A stretch of DNA of 64,000 nucleotides from Halalkalibacter alkalisediminis (GTDB taxonomy: Bacteria > Bacillota > Bacilli > Bacillales > Bacillaceae_D): positions 35,199-99,198 of the forward strand of contig NZ_JAQQWT010000014.1 of assembly GCF_028610705.1 (NCBI RefSeq), written 5' to 3'. This document shows positions 1 through 10,247 of the stretch, piece by piece; within the stretch, counting starts at the first letter, position 1; each line of letters begins with the position of its first letter. The translations under genes and the position numbers were made by a program. The notes beneath the pieces were generated by a model. It saw only the letters and a program-made list of their open reading frames with translations, was not told where the DNA came from and did no database searches.

Positions 1-1133
1 ATAACAATCCCACCAACAATACCAATCGTTTGTCCAATTTTAGTCGGCATTCGCGCCCCCGCTTCACGCAATACCTCAATTACGAGCTCAATAATAAGAG
101 CTTCTACCACTGGTGGAAAAGGCACTTGAGATCTAGATTCTGCTAGTAATCGTAATAAGTGTGGTGGTAGCATCTCGGGGTGAAACGTCAAGACTGAAAC
201 GTACGTCGAAGTAAGGAAAATCGAAATAAAAAAACCCGCTAAACGTAACATCCGGAGTAAAGTTGCAGTAGTCCAGCGGTTATATTGATCCTCAGGTGAA
301 AGGAACATTTCCAAAAAGGAAGCTGGCAATATCGCCGCCTCCGGACTTCCATTCATCATTACTACTATCTTTCCATTTAACAATGCGTCCATTGTATTAT
401 CACTTCTGACTGTGATACCGAACTGAGGAAAAGGTGATAAAGGTTTATCCTCAAGCATTTGCTTAAGAACAGGCATGCCTATAAAGCCATGAAACTCAAT
501 GTTTTCAAGTCTTCTAATCACTCGCTTTATATTTTCCTCATTCGCAATATTTTCCATATATAACATTACAACATTGTTTTTGGTTTCCGTTCCTAATAAA
601 AAGGATTTTGATTTTAATTGAGGTGACCGTATCCGCTTTTTAATAAGAGAAATATTCGTTTCAACACTTTCAACGAAAGCATCCTGCGGTCCCATAACCG
701 TCGTTTCATTATCTGGAATTGTAATCGCTCGGTCTGGAGCACTAAAAGTTGATATTTCAATGATCTCTTCTTCAAAAAGTAAAACTGTAAAACCACTGCA
801 AATATCATGGATTAATTTAGGGAGCTCGTCCGACTTCACAACTGTATAATTTTTAAAAATCTCATCAGGTTTTACAGATGTAGATTGATTAAGTGGATTA
901 AAAACTAATTCATCTATAATTGACGTTTCAACAATTGATTGTAAATAAACAATCGTGACAAACTTCTCACCGATCTTAATATCTTTTACGACAAGGTCAT
1001 CGATGTCCATTAAACTTTTTTCAATGGCTTCTTTTGAAATGGGTTCTTTAATGCCCGGATTTGCTTTATTGTCATCATGTGGCTCTGGTCCAAATAATTT
1101 CTTGTATTTGAACCCCTTCTTTTTCCGACTCAT
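1..1133 (-). CDS. GerA-family spore germination receptor subunit A (C-terminus outside window)
   Basis: About 377 N-terminal residues are present; the C-terminus lies beyond the left edge. In the family this subunit sits in the inner spore membrane and takes part in germinant sensing and ion release. The N-terminus begins MSRKKKGFKYKKLFG. It is followed by the soluble domain, with PDNETTVMGPQDAFVE, a GerA hallmark, and by the start of the membrane domain, with PLSPFPQFGIT, SPEDQYNRW and FHPEMLP. The ATG at 1133 is preceded by GTGGGGGATT. The same frame stays open for more than 50 codons upstream of that ATG, which is discussed as a separate finding. No gerB or gerC is visible in the window. 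Confidence 0.9.
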   Translation of the reverse strand, partial: MSRKKKGFKYKKLFGPEPHDDNKANPGIKEPISKEAIEKSLMDIDDLVVKDIKIGEKFVTIVYLQSIVETSIIDELVFNPLNQSTSVKPDEIFKNYTVVKSDELPKLIHDICSGFTVLLFEEEIIEISTFSAPDRAITIPDNETTVMGPQDAFVESVETNISLIKKRIRSPQLKSKSFLLGTETKNNVVMLYMENIANEENIKRVIRRLENIEFHGFIGMPVLKQMLEDKPLSPFPQFGITVRSDNTMDALLNGKIVVMMNGSPEAAILPASFLEMFLSPEDQYNRWTTATLLRMLRLAGFFISIFLTSTYVSVLTFHPEMLPPHLLRLLAESRSQVPFPPVVEALIIELVIEVLREAGARMPTKIGQTIGIVGGIV

Positions 1134-1453
1134 TAAACAATCCCCCACTCTTACCAGATACTGAAGACGTGGTTCCTCTCCTTTTTCAGTAGCCGCTTTT
1201 TCAATGATCGTTACGTAAAACTTACCCTTTTCACCACTGAAATATGTACCATAATAAGAATGAAGATTTATGTATAAAAAAGAGTAGACAATTGATCAAT
1301 GTATCAATTGTCTACTCTTTTTTATATTTATGAATCTGATTTAGGGCCTCCACGGCACCAGTTATGGCGACCGAACAATCTCACCTGGAACAAATAATGG
1401 TAATTAATTAAGGCATGTAGTAACAAACCAGTTAACACAAACGTTTCTCTCGA
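1134..1453. other. Intergenic region upstream of gerA-like gene
   Basis: No complete gene is seen in these 320 bases. They hold a bidirectional hairpin (about 1276-1323) and, closer to gerA, a stretch on the minus strand that is open in the gerA frame and reads like protein but has no start codon. Positions 1340-1450 show no recognisable feature. Confidence 0.5.
1276..1323. terminator. Bidirectional intrinsic terminator
   Basis: A perfect 16-bp inverted repeat has arms at 1281-1296 and 1303-1318 and a 6-nt loop. It is flanked by A and T runs on both sides, so it can terminate in either direction. On the minus strand it would end the transcript of the gene at 1454-1969. Confidence 0.85.
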
Positions 1454-1969
1454 CTAAATTCCAATATCATATAAATAGTGTAACCAATTACCTTTTTCAA
1501 TTAGATTTTCACAATCTGCAAGTTTTTCTCCAGCAAAATAAACATAAGCATCCACCGTATGCTTCTCTGTGTGGACTCGTTGAACCACTCTTATATATTC
1601 GTTCAATTTATTTAGAGGAGAATAATCTTCTAATTGATCGATCCGTTTTAGTTGTTCCTTCGTTACTTCATACAGCTCTCCCCATACTCGTTTTGTTTGA
1701 TTCTTTTTTAAAACTGGATAGCCAAGACCTGTATCATGAAGTTCTCCATACACCCAGCAAGGAGTTGAGATCAATGTAGCGTGTCTTAAAAAATGATGAT
1801 TCGAACCACCTTGCACAAGCGTGCCATAAACAAACAGAGAGACTTTCCTGTTGTCTACTCTGCTCTTATTTTTGTTTGGTAATGTATAATTGAGTATCAC
1901 TTTGTCTCCTTCAGTTGGGTTCACATCTATTTTAGCTTCTTTAGGTACTTCTAATTCCTTATTTGACAA
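1454..1969 (-). CDS. Gamma-glutamylcyclotransferase-like (AIG2/GGCT fold) protein
   Basis: This 171-aa protein has an unrecognised N-terminal segment of about 45 residues, then a GGCT-like domain starting at the family motif LFVYGTL. YGELHDTGLGYPVL and DQLEDY follow, where the acidic residue used in this fold is expected. Family members cleave gamma-glutamyl amides to release 5-oxoproline; the substrate here is unknown. A GTG lies six bases upstream, but GAGGTG is spaced seven bases from the TTG at 1969, so that start was chosen. Confidence 0.75.
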   Translation of the reverse strand: MSNKELEVPKEAKIDVNPTEGDKVILNYTLPNKNKSRVDNRKVSLFVYGTLVQGGSNHHFLRHATLISTPCWVYGELHDTGLGYPVLKKNQTKRVWGELYEVTKEQLKRIDQLEDYSPLNKLNEYIRVVQRVHTEKHTVDAYVYFAGEKLADCENLIEKGNWLHYLYDIGI

Positions 1970-2082
1970 TTTCACACCTCTAATAGGCTCTTAGGTATTC
2001 TATTTTTTCTTGAGCGAGAATCACGACTCTTTATCATATCGGTAACCATTTAATCAGCTTGATTTTCTCACTCACGTCGCTC

Positions 2083-2190
2083 TTACTTGCCAATGCGAGT
2101 ACGGCCACGATTTTCAAATACACAACGCTCACCTGCTGTATCTCCAGATTGATTTAGCCATGTAACTAAAGCTATCGTTGTTCCATCTTG
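2083..2190 (-). pseudogene. Possible C-terminal gene remnant
   Basis: A 35-codon open stretch without a start ends in NRGRTRIGK and a stop. It reads like the tail of a protein (WLNQSGDTAGERCVFE) but has a stop just upstream and no ribosome site. The family is not recognised. It is probably a decayed gene between the two flanking minus-strand genes. Confidence 0.3.
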
Positions 2191-2225
2191 TTAGTCCCCA
2201 AAAAGAGGGTGCCCTTTTTTTAAAA

Positions 2226-3563
2226 TCATTCAATCATTGCCATTCTTTCTGTCATTCTTTTGATCGAGTGATTGGCTTCTGCTAGAACGATCCTTTTGTC
2301 CATTGTTTTCATTATTCGATTTTCCATCACGATTTTCCCGTTGATAATAGACGTTTCCACATCTGCTCTGGTTGCTGAATAGACAATTCTAGAAAATGGA
2401 TCGACGTCATAGGAAGGATATGTGTGAAAATTGTTTAGATCTAGAAGGACTAGATCGGCTTTTTTGCCAACTTCGATTGATCCAATTTCCTCTCCTAATC
2501 CTATCGCTTTTGCTCCTCCAATAGTGGCCATCTTTAAAACGGTCTTAGCATCCATCGTCGTTGGACCATGTTTCGGCTTTTGAATTAAAGCAGCTAAACG
2601 CATTTCATTAAACATATCTAAATTATTGTTACAAGGTGCACCGTCAGCTCCAAGACTGACGGAGATATCCTGGTCTAGTAAACTTGGAATCTCAGCAATC
2701 CCAGATGCTAATTTCAGATTAGATCCTGGACAATGACTTACATGAATCCCTTTATCTTTTATAATCTGCTTTTCACGTTCACTTAACCAAACGCAATGAG
2801 CTAATATGAGTCGATCATTCGCTAACCCAATATGATCTAAATACTCAATATTTTTCATTCCCGTACTTTCTTCAACAATTCGAATTTCACCTACATTTTC
2901 TGATGCATGTGTATGAACATTCACACCATAAGAGGCTGATAAATGAGCCACCTCTTCTAATAAAGTTTTTGTACAAGACACTACAAATCGAGGTGAGAAT
3001 GCGTATTTTATACGACCATTATCATAATTATGCCATTTCTCTAACAAATCAACACTTTCTTGAATGGATTGATGCGTGTTTTCTTGTAATTTTTTTGGAA
3101 CTTCCTCACCCTTATCCATCATCACTTTCCCAGATAGTGCGCGAATTCCACTAGAGGCAATTGCTTGAAAAGCAAAATCTGTATGATGAACCGTTTCCAT
3201 GTCAACAATTGCCGTTGTTCCACTTTGAATCAGCTCTCCTATACCTAGTAATGCGGAGTAATAAAGAGATTCCTCATCATGTGCTGCTTCAAGTGGCCAA
3301 ATACGCTTTTTCAACCAATCTAACAACTCCAAGTCATCTGCTTTTCCTCTAAAAACCGTTTGGCAAAGATGAATGTGAGTTTGGACAAACCCCGGAATAA
3401 CCGTTTTCCCTTTACCATCAATCACTTTTGTAACATTCATTCGATCTAATTCAAGTCCAATCGCTTGAATTCGGTCGTTTTCAATTAAAATATCTCCAAC
3501 AAAAATGTCATCTGTTTGATTCATCGTCACAATCTCTACCTGTTTGATTAAAATTTTACTCAT
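2226..3563 (-). CDS. Amidohydrolase, purine/adenosine-type deaminase (MTA/SAH or 5'-deoxyadenosine deaminase-like)
   Basis: The 445-aa protein has the cog0402 amidohydrolase layout. The metal-binding HxH is in PGFVQTHIHLCQT, followed by LLDWLKKRIWPLEAAH, the HTHASE histidine, LAHCVWLSE and the catalytic Asp in SLGADGAPCNNN. These match 5'-deoxyadenosine/S-adenosylhomocysteine deaminases and related guanine or ammeline deaminases, which hydrolytically remove an amino group from a purine or triazine ring. The ATG at 3563 has GAGGTGA five bases upstream; a GTG at 3572 is too close to that site. A purine riboswitch with a terminator precedes the gene, so a purine base is the likely signal and perhaps the substrate class. 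Confidence 0.85.
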   Translation of the reverse strand: MSKILIKQVEIVTMNQTDDIFVGDILIENDRIQAIGLELDRMNVTKVIDGKGKTVIPGFVQTHIHLCQTVFRGKADDLELLDWLKKRIWPLEAAHDEESLYYSALLGIGELIQSGTTAIVDMETVHHTDFAFQAIASSGIRALSGKVMMDKGEEVPKKLQENTHQSIQESVDLLEKWHNYDNGRIKYAFSPRFVVSCTKTLLEEVAHLSASYGVNVHTHASENVGEIRIVEESTGMKNIEYLDHIGLANDRLILAHCVWLSEREKQIIKDKGIHVSHCPGSNLKLASGIAEIPSLLDQDISVSLGADGAPCNNNLDMFNEMRLAALIQKPKHGPTTMDAKTVLKMATIGGAKAIGLGEEIGSIEVGKKADLVLLDLNNFHTYPSYDVDPFSRIVYSATRADVETSIINGKIVMENRIMKTMDKRIVLAEANHSIKRMTERMAMIE

Positions 3564-3592
3564 TACATTCACCTCATTTAAGTAATGTATAC

Positions 3593-3637
3593 AAAAAAGG
3601 CTACGAAAAATATGCCTATTGCATATTTTTCGTAGCC
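3593..3637 (-). terminator. Riboswitch-controlled intrinsic terminator
   Basis: GGCTACGAAAAATATGC pairs with its complement across a short loop and is followed by six T on the minus strand. The 5' arm includes the 3' strand of aptamer helix P1 (3628-3634). Aptamer and terminator therefore cannot form together. Confidence 0.85.
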
Positions 3638-3695
3638 AGGAATTTACGGTTCCTAAGTAGATACCCTTAACCCATATTATTAAGGTTATACGAAA
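3628..3695 (-). promoter_or_regulatory. Purine riboswitch aptamer (guanine-class signature)
   Basis: Read on the minus strand, P1 is TTTCGTA/TACGAAA (3689-3695 with 3628-3634). The TATAA junction is followed by P2 CCTTAA/TTAAGG with a loop containing AATATGG. J2/3 is GTATCTAC (3657-3664), and P3 carries the loop CCGTAAA (3643-3649). The J3/1 discriminator in GGCTACG is C (position 3635), as in guanine-class aptamers, whereas adenine-class ones have U. The layout matches the known purine (G-box) consensus. It lies just upstream of the amidohydrolase gene. Confidence 0.88.
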
Positions 3696-3762
3696 GATAT
3701 ATCTACTTTATTTGAAAATTAGACGAGAAACTACAAACGAGTAAGATAATCTACCATAGAAA

Positions 3763-4965
3763 CTAGCGAGACGTTTTCTTTTTGGGTTTGCCGAAATTCC
3801 TATTTGACCGTTGACCATTATTTGTACGAGAAGGTAAACTTTGCTTTTGGGGATTGGTTCGTTCAACCACTAGTCTCTCAAGCGTTTGTCCAGTTCCTTT
3901 TTCAATCATGCTTAAGTAGTTTTGATCTTTAGGAGCGACAAATGTAAAAGCGCGTCCTTCCCCGCCAGCACGTCCTGTACGTCCGATCCGGTGGATATAA
4001 CTTTCAACATCATGAGGAATATCATAATTAAACACATGCGTGACACCTTCTACATCTAATCCTCTTGCCGCAACGTCTGTTGCAACCAAATACTGAATTT
4101 TGGCATCTCTAAAGCTTTTCATGACTCTCTCTCGCTTTGCTTGTGAAAGATCACCATGTAAAGTGTCAACTAAAAAGCCATCTCCTGCCAAAGCATCATT
4201 TAACGTGTCTGCTCTTCTTTTCGTGCGACAAAAAATGATTGCGAGAAATGGCTGTTCCCCTTTCATTACCGTACGAAGGGCATCCTGTTTCGCCCGATCT
4301 GTTGTTTCAATAACCATTTGTTTAATATCATCTAATGTAATGTTTCGCTGTTTCACTTCAATATTATGAGGATTTTTCATGTAACTTTTTGCTAATTTAC
4401 GTATCTCTTCAGGCATCGTTGCAGAAAAAAGCAATGTTTGTCTGGTAGGAGGTGTTTTTTCTATTACTTGTTCCACCTCATGTAAAAAACCCATATGTAA
4501 CATTTGATCCGCTTCATCTAATACAAGCGTAGAAACTTGATTAAGTTGAATTGTACCACGTCGTATATGGTCCAGTAGTCTTCCAGGGGTCGCCACTACA
4601 ATATGATTGGCACCTTTCAATTTTCTTAATTGTTGCTCTACATCTTGTCCTCCATAAACAGCAAGAACTTTTCGATCTGGCAATTGCGAAAGTAGCTTTT
4701 TTGCTTCTGTTGTAATCTGTAAGGCCAGCTCCCTTGTTGGAGCTACGACCAATGACTGTACATACTCTTTCGAAGGATCAATGGCGTCTATAATAGGTAA
4801 AAGAAAAGCAAAAGTTTTCCCCGTACCAGTCTGAGCCTGCGCAATCACATCTTTTCCTTTATGAACAATTGGGATGGCTTTTTCTTGAATGGGCGTTGGA
4901 TTATTTATACCTGTTGCTTGAACAATTTGAGATAATTCAGAACTTATTCCTAATGCTTGGAACAT
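3763..4965 (-). CDS. DEAD-box ATP-dependent RNA helicase
   Basis: This 400-aa protein carries the whole motif set. The Q motif is [12 protein letters not shown]...PTPIQ, motif I AQTGTGKT, Ia [18 protein letters not shown] and III FSATMP. The RecA-2 motifs are [22 protein letters not shown] and [11 protein letters not shown] short basic tail (GKPKKKTSR) replaces the long RGG or RRM extensions of larger paralogues. Helicases of this type unwind RNA in ribosome assembly, decay and cold adaptation. The ATG at 4965 begins the Q motif; an upstream ATG at 5040 would add 25 residues without family character. Confidence 0.92.
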   Translation of the reverse strand: MFQALGISSELSQIVQATGINNPTPIQEKAIPIVHKGKDVIAQAQTGTGKTFAFLLPIIDAIDPSKEYVQSLVVAPTRELALQITTEAKKLLSQLPDRKVLAVYGGQDVEQQLRKLKGANHIVVATPGRLLDHIRRGTIQLNQVSTLVLDEADQMLHMGFLHEVEQVIEKTPPTRQTLLFSATMPEEIRKLAKSYMKNPHNIEVKQRNITLDDIKQMVIETTDRAKQDALRTVMKGEQPFLAIIFCRTKRRADTLNDALAGDGFLVDTLHGDLSQAKRERVMKSFRDAKIQYLVATDVAARGLDVEGVTHVFNYDIPHDVESYIHRIGRTGRAGGEGRAFTFVAPKDQNYLSMIEKGTGQTLERLVVERTNPQKQSLPSRTNNGQRSNRNFGKPKKKTSR

Positions 4966-5080
4966 ACTCACTTTTATCAACCTCTCTAAAGAAGGTCGGT
5001 TATGTCTGATAAGACAATATACCGACCTCACTGACATCATTTTATTATTTATCGTTTACGTCAATCCATTCTTTCATACT

Positions 5081-6502
5081 CTACAATCCATTCGGCGTAG
5101 CTGTAATCGGATGATCCTGATCCTGATTCTGAGTCCGATCCTGATCTTTGTTTTTACCTTTGCCGAAGAAAATGGCTCTATCGCGGTAGAGCAATGTCCC
5201 CGCTAGAATACAAGCGAAGAAATCAGAAATAGGAAAGGCCATCCATACCCCGTATACACCAAAGAAATGTGGCAAAATCAATACAAGTGGAATTAAAAAG
5301 ATCAATTGCCTTGATAAAGATAAAATTAAAGCTTGTTTTGGTTTACCTAAGGCTTGGTATAACCCACTTCCTATAACTTGAACACCGATTAAAAATACAG
5401 CTGCAAACATGATGCGCAGATATTCTACACCGGCCTCTATCACCGCTACATCAGAAGTAAAAATCATCATTAGCCAATGAGGAACAGCCATGACGAGTCC
5501 GAAAATAAGGAAAGAAAAAAAGATCGTAACCTTCAAACCAAGTATAACAGTTTCTCGTAAACGGTCAAAATTCTTTGCTCCATAATTATACCCAACAATA
5601 GGCTGCATTCCTTGCATGACTCCCATCATTGGCATCACTGTAAACATAATAATTCGCTGAATGATTCCAAAGACACCAACATGCATCTCTCCACCAAAAC
5701 GAATAAGCATCGTATTAATCGCAATCATCATCACACTTCCCGCTGCTTGTTGAGCAAAAGCTGGTAGACCGACAGCAATAACTTCCTTAATGATGCTTAC
5801 TTTAATTTTTAAATCAGCTACATTTAATTGTAATGAACTTTTTCCAGTTAGGAAATATCTTAGAATCACAACCGATACCGAGGCTTGTGAGATAACCGTT
5901 GCGATCGCGGCCCCTTGAACTCCCATATTCAACCCAAATATAAAGATCGGATCTAAAATAATATTAATCACTGCAGGAATGATCATTGTCATCATCGCAA
6001 ACTTTGCATTTCCTTCTGAACGAACAATGTTATTAGTCGCAAAAGCAAACGAAAAAAAGAACGTTCCTAGTAATATTGGAAACATATATTCAGTCGCATA
6101 ACCTAAAACTTCTTGATTGGCACCAAATAATCTTAACATTGGTTCGAGTACGGTAAATGCAGCAATAAAGCCGACTACACTTATCATTAAAATAACTGAG
6201 ATAATATTACCGAAAACTTGATTAGCTTCCTTTTCCCGCTTAGCTCCTAATCTTCTCGATATAACGGATGCTCCTCCGATTCCCATAGCGGCAGAAACTG
6301 CCATCATAATCATCATGATCGGGAACGCAACCGTTACTCCAGCTACTGCCTCTATTCCCACTCCATACGAAATGAAAATGGTATCGACAACATTGTAAAG
6401 TGCCATGACAAACATCCCGATCATAGCAGGTATAGATAGATTTTTCAAAAGCTTAGGAATAGGCTCCGTTCCAAGTTTCTCACTTTGTATTTTTTGTTTC
6501 AT
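5081..6502 (-). CDS. MATE-family multidrug efflux transporter (MepA-like)
   Basis: This 473-aa, roughly 12-TM protein has the two-fold MATE layout, with LSIPAMIGMFVMALYNVVD near the start and GQ-type helices such as ALYQALGKPKQAL. MATE transporters export cationic drugs using Na+ or H+ gradients. A MarR gene lies 16 bases upstream in the same direction, the arrangement of mepR-mepA. GAAGG at 6515-6519 is 12 bases from the ATG at 6502 and abuts the upstream TTG, so the ATG was taken. The tail is short and polar (KNKDQDRTQNQDQDH). Confidence 0.88.
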   Translation of the reverse strand: MKQKIQSEKLGTEPIPKLLKNLSIPAMIGMFVMALYNVVDTIFISYGVGIEAVAGVTVAFPIMMIMMAVSAAMGIGGASVISRRLGAKREKEANQVFGNIISVILMISVVGFIAAFTVLEPMLRLFGANQEVLGYATEYMFPILLGTFFFSFAFATNNIVRSEGNAKFAMMTMIIPAVINIILDPIFIFGLNMGVQGAAIATVISQASVSVVILRYFLTGKSSLQLNVADLKIKVSIIKEVIAVGLPAFAQQAAGSVMMIAINTMLIRFGGEMHVGVFGIIQRIIMFTVMPMMGVMQGMQPIVGYNYGAKNFDRLRETVILGLKVTIFFSFLIFGLVMAVPHWLMMIFTSDVAVIEAGVEYLRIMFAAVFLIGVQVIGSGLYQALGKPKQALILSLSRQLIFLIPLVLILPHFFGVYGVWMAFPISDFFACILAGTLLYRDRAIFFGKGKNKDQDRTQNQDQDHPITATPNGL

Positions 6503-6518
6503 AATAATGACCAACCTT

Positions 6519-6947
6519 CTATTTTTGATAATGACTAATCATCTTTAGTAAACAAGATAGAAAGAATTGTTTCTCCTCATTTGTAAAAACAGACATTGTT
6601 TCTTTGTCTAATTGCCCAATTTCATGCCACAGCGTATTTTCTAATTGTTTTCCCTTCAACGTTAAACTAATCTTTTTGGCACGTCTATCTTCTGTACTAT
6701 CTTTCTTTTCAATCAATTGATTTTTCAACATAGATTCAATGATTCCGTTCATGGTTGAAGCCTTTATGTAGAGCTTGTTTTGTAATTCTGATTGCAACAA
6801 CTCGACATGTTCGTTTAATTGATAAAGTACTTTAAATTGGGCGTGTGTAACACCGTATTCAGATAGCTTTTGGTTAAATTGATTATGCATTAGGTGTGCT
6901 ACTACCCCTATTTGATAACCAACACGGTCTTGTAAATCTCTTTCCAA
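6519..6947 (-). CDS. MarR-family transcriptional regulator
   Basis: The 142-aa winged-helix protein has the MarR core GVTHAQFKVLYQLNEH, a recognition helix around KASTMNGIIESM and a wing with DSTEDRRAKKISLT. It starts at TTG with GGGGG upstream. It leads an operon with the MATE gene, so a repressor of efflux and of itself is the natural reading. The ligand is unknown. Confidence 0.88.
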   Translation of the reverse strand: MERDLQDRVGYQIGVVAHLMHNQFNQKLSEYGVTHAQFKVLYQLNEHVELLQSELQNKLYIKASTMNGIIESMLKNQLIEKKDSTEDRRAKKISLTLKGKQLENTLWHEIGQLDKETMSVFTNEEKQFFLSCLLKMISHYQK

Positions 6948-7143
6948 AATACTTAGCCCCCTAACTAAACCTTATCAAATCATACACTCTTCTACTCTCA
7001 TAATCAACTATTTTATTTCGCATCTCTAATAATTCTTCGCGCGAATTTTTTTGTAACCAAGCACTAACCTTACACAGATGCCTAGATCTATACATATAGT
7101 ATCTTAACTATCGGCTAAAAAGCCGACGGAGGGAGATAAAGGA

Positions 7144-8565
7144 GTGATTTTAACAGCACCACATTGGATTTATTTAATTGGAACGTTTGTTATTATTTTA
7201 ACAATGCTTTTCAGACAAAATGTTGTTGTACCTGCTGTCTTAATGACATTTCTAGTAGGTTGGATCTATACAGGCTCAGTTTCAAGTGGTTTACAGACAA
7301 TATTTCAAGCAAGTTTAACGGCAGCGGGTGAGCTATTTAATATATTTCTCATTATTGCAATCATGACGGCGCTCCTCCATTCATTAAAAGCGATTGGGGC
7401 AGATGAACAGATGATTACGCCATTTCAGCGTGTCATGAAAAATGGACATATCTCGTTTTGGGTCATAGTCGGTGTCACATACGCCATTTCCATTTTTTTC
7501 TGGCCAACACCAGCAGTTCCATTAATTGGAGCCTTACTAATCCCCGTTGCCATTCGAGCAGGGTTACCTCCTATCGGTGCGGCCATTGCCATCTCTCTAG
7601 CTGGGCAAGGAATGGCGTTATCAGCCGATTACATGATTAAAATTGCGCCTATGCTAAATGCCACGTCTGCCGGGGTACCCGTTGATGCCGTGGCGAACCG
7701 TGCACTAGCCCTATCGATTATTACAGGGGTTGTCGCCTTGACATACGCTTACTTCTCCATTCGTAAATCGATTCAAAAACCTTCTTCCAAGCATATAAAA
7801 GAGTGGGAAAAAAGCAGTGGGATGGAGGATGATGAAGAGCCTCTATTACAAAAAAAATCAAAGAAACAACGAGTTTTCTTTGCTTTATTGGTGCCTATTT
7901 CTTTTCTCATCATTGTCATCTACATGGTTCTATCGATGTTTTCCGAAGCTATTCCGGCTATGGAAGGAGGCGCCGGTGCAGCACTCATTGGAGGGACAGC
8001 TGTTCTTTTACTCGTAGCTGCATCGTTCTTGTATAACGTCCGCCAGTCATTGACTAACGTGAGTAACTTCCTCGTTAAAGGCTTTATCTTTGCATTTAAA
8101 GCCATGGGACCCGTTATTCCTATTGCCGGTTTCTTCTTTATTGGAAGCGGCGAATTCTCTTCCAAGATCTTCGGAGTAGAGGATGAATCAGCACCAACAT
8201 TTTTATTTGATCTGGTTCAAGCAGGACAACAAGTCATTCCTGAAAGTACCTTCTTAGCTGCATTTGGGATATTAATGATCGGGATGATTACCGGTTTAGA
8301 CGGATCTGGTTTTTCAGGATTACCATTAGTAGGCTCCTTATCTGGTGCATTAGGGGAAACACTTGGAATAGACACAGCTACACTAGCTGCCATTGGACAG
8401 ATGGGATCCATTTGGGTTGGAGGAGGCACGCTTATCGCTTGGTCCTCTTTAGTCGCAGTTGCAGGTTTTGCGAAAGTTCCTGTAATGGACCTTGTTCGAA
8501 AAAGTTTTATTCCTGTCATGCTAGGCTTAATTATATCAACGATTGCTGCTGTGCTCTTGTTTTAA
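7144..8565 (+). CDS. Multi-pass membrane transporter of unknown substrate
   Basis: This 473-aa protein has about 11-12 hydrophobic segments split by a charged cytoplasmic loop (about 212-238, EWEKSSGMEDDEEPL). The two halves both contain Gly/Pro-rich re-entrant-like stretches (FWPTPAVPLIGALL, GLDGSGFSGLPLVGS), which suggests an ion-transporter-like inverted repeat. I do not recognise the exact family. It starts at GTG with GGAGGGAG eight bases upstream, and a short hairpin (TCGGCT/AGCCGA) lies just before that site. It is monocistronic, with a terminator at 8602. Confidence 0.7.
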   Translation: MILTAPHWIYLIGTFVIILTMLFRQNVVVPAVLMTFLVGWIYTGSVSSGLQTIFQASLTAAGELFNIFLIIAIMTALLHSLKAIGADEQMITPFQRVMKNGHISFWVIVGVTYAISIFFWPTPAVPLIGALLIPVAIRAGLPPIGAAIAISLAGQGMALSADYMIKIAPMLNATSAGVPVDAVANRALALSIITGVVALTYAYFSIRKSIQKPSSKHIKEWEKSSGMEDDEEPLLQKKSKKQRVFFALLVPISFLIIVIYMVLSMFSEAIPAMEGGAGAALIGGTAVLLLVAASFLYNVRQSLTNVSNFLVKGFIFAFKAMGPVIPIAGFFFIGSGEFSSKIFGVEDESAPTFLFDLVQAGQQVIPESTFLAAFGILMIGMITGLDGSGFSGLPLVGSLSGALGETLGIDTATLAAIGQMGSIWVGGGTLIAWSSLVAVAGFAKVPVMDLVRKSFIPVMLGLIISTIAAVLLF

Positions 8566-8601
8566 CGCTAACAAACAAGTTTTCTAATTCCTCATAAAAA
8601 T

Positions 8602-8639
8602 AATCCCGTTATCCAAAATGATAGCGGGATTTTTTTTTT
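8602..8639 (+). terminator. Intrinsic terminator
   Basis: AATCCCGTTATC pairs with GATAGCGGGATT and is followed by nine T. It ends the transcript of the transporter upstream. Confidence 0.9.
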
Positions 8640-8683
8640 GATAAATGATTATAGAAGTCCGGCTAAAATCGTTTTCAACAATC

Positions 8684-9973
<1,290 letters not shown>

Positions 9974-10050
9974 TTATCTACTCCATTCGACTTTAGATTG
10001 ATATTCCATTTCAATAAAAATATTTCATTTATTTACCATCTATCAAGTTT

Positions 10051-10079
10051 ATAGTATTGAACGATTTGAGTGATGTCAA
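10051..10079 (-). promoter_or_regulatory. Sigma-A promoter for metY
   Basis: TTGACA, a 17-base spacer and TACTAT are read on the minus strand, about 80 bases upstream of the metY start. Confidence 0.8.
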
Positions 10080-10173
10080 TTGTTATCTGAATATTTTTAT
10101 TTTTTTGTTAACTTGACAGGTCATATAAAAAATAATTTACAAATTTAAATGTTAATTTCCTCAAATGAACAGC

Positions 10174-10206
10174 AAAAAGTGCATTGGTACCATACCCAAT
10201 GCACTT
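10174..10206 (-). terminator. Intrinsic terminator after the YdhK-like gene
   Basis: AAGTGCATTGG pairs with CCAATGCACTT and is followed by T residues on the minus strand, downstream of the gene ending at 10248. Confidence 0.75.
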
Positions 10207-10247
10207 AAACTATTCTTAATTTTAACAGGTAAAACGACTCACTAGTT

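Noticed and set aside
614..808. Minus-strand open frame inside the gerA-like gene
   Set aside because: It overlaps the GerA coding frame, which has clear family motifs, so it is a shadow.
3161..3352. Plus-strand open frame inside the amidohydrolase gene
   Set aside because: It is antisense to a well-supported gene and has no ribosome site.
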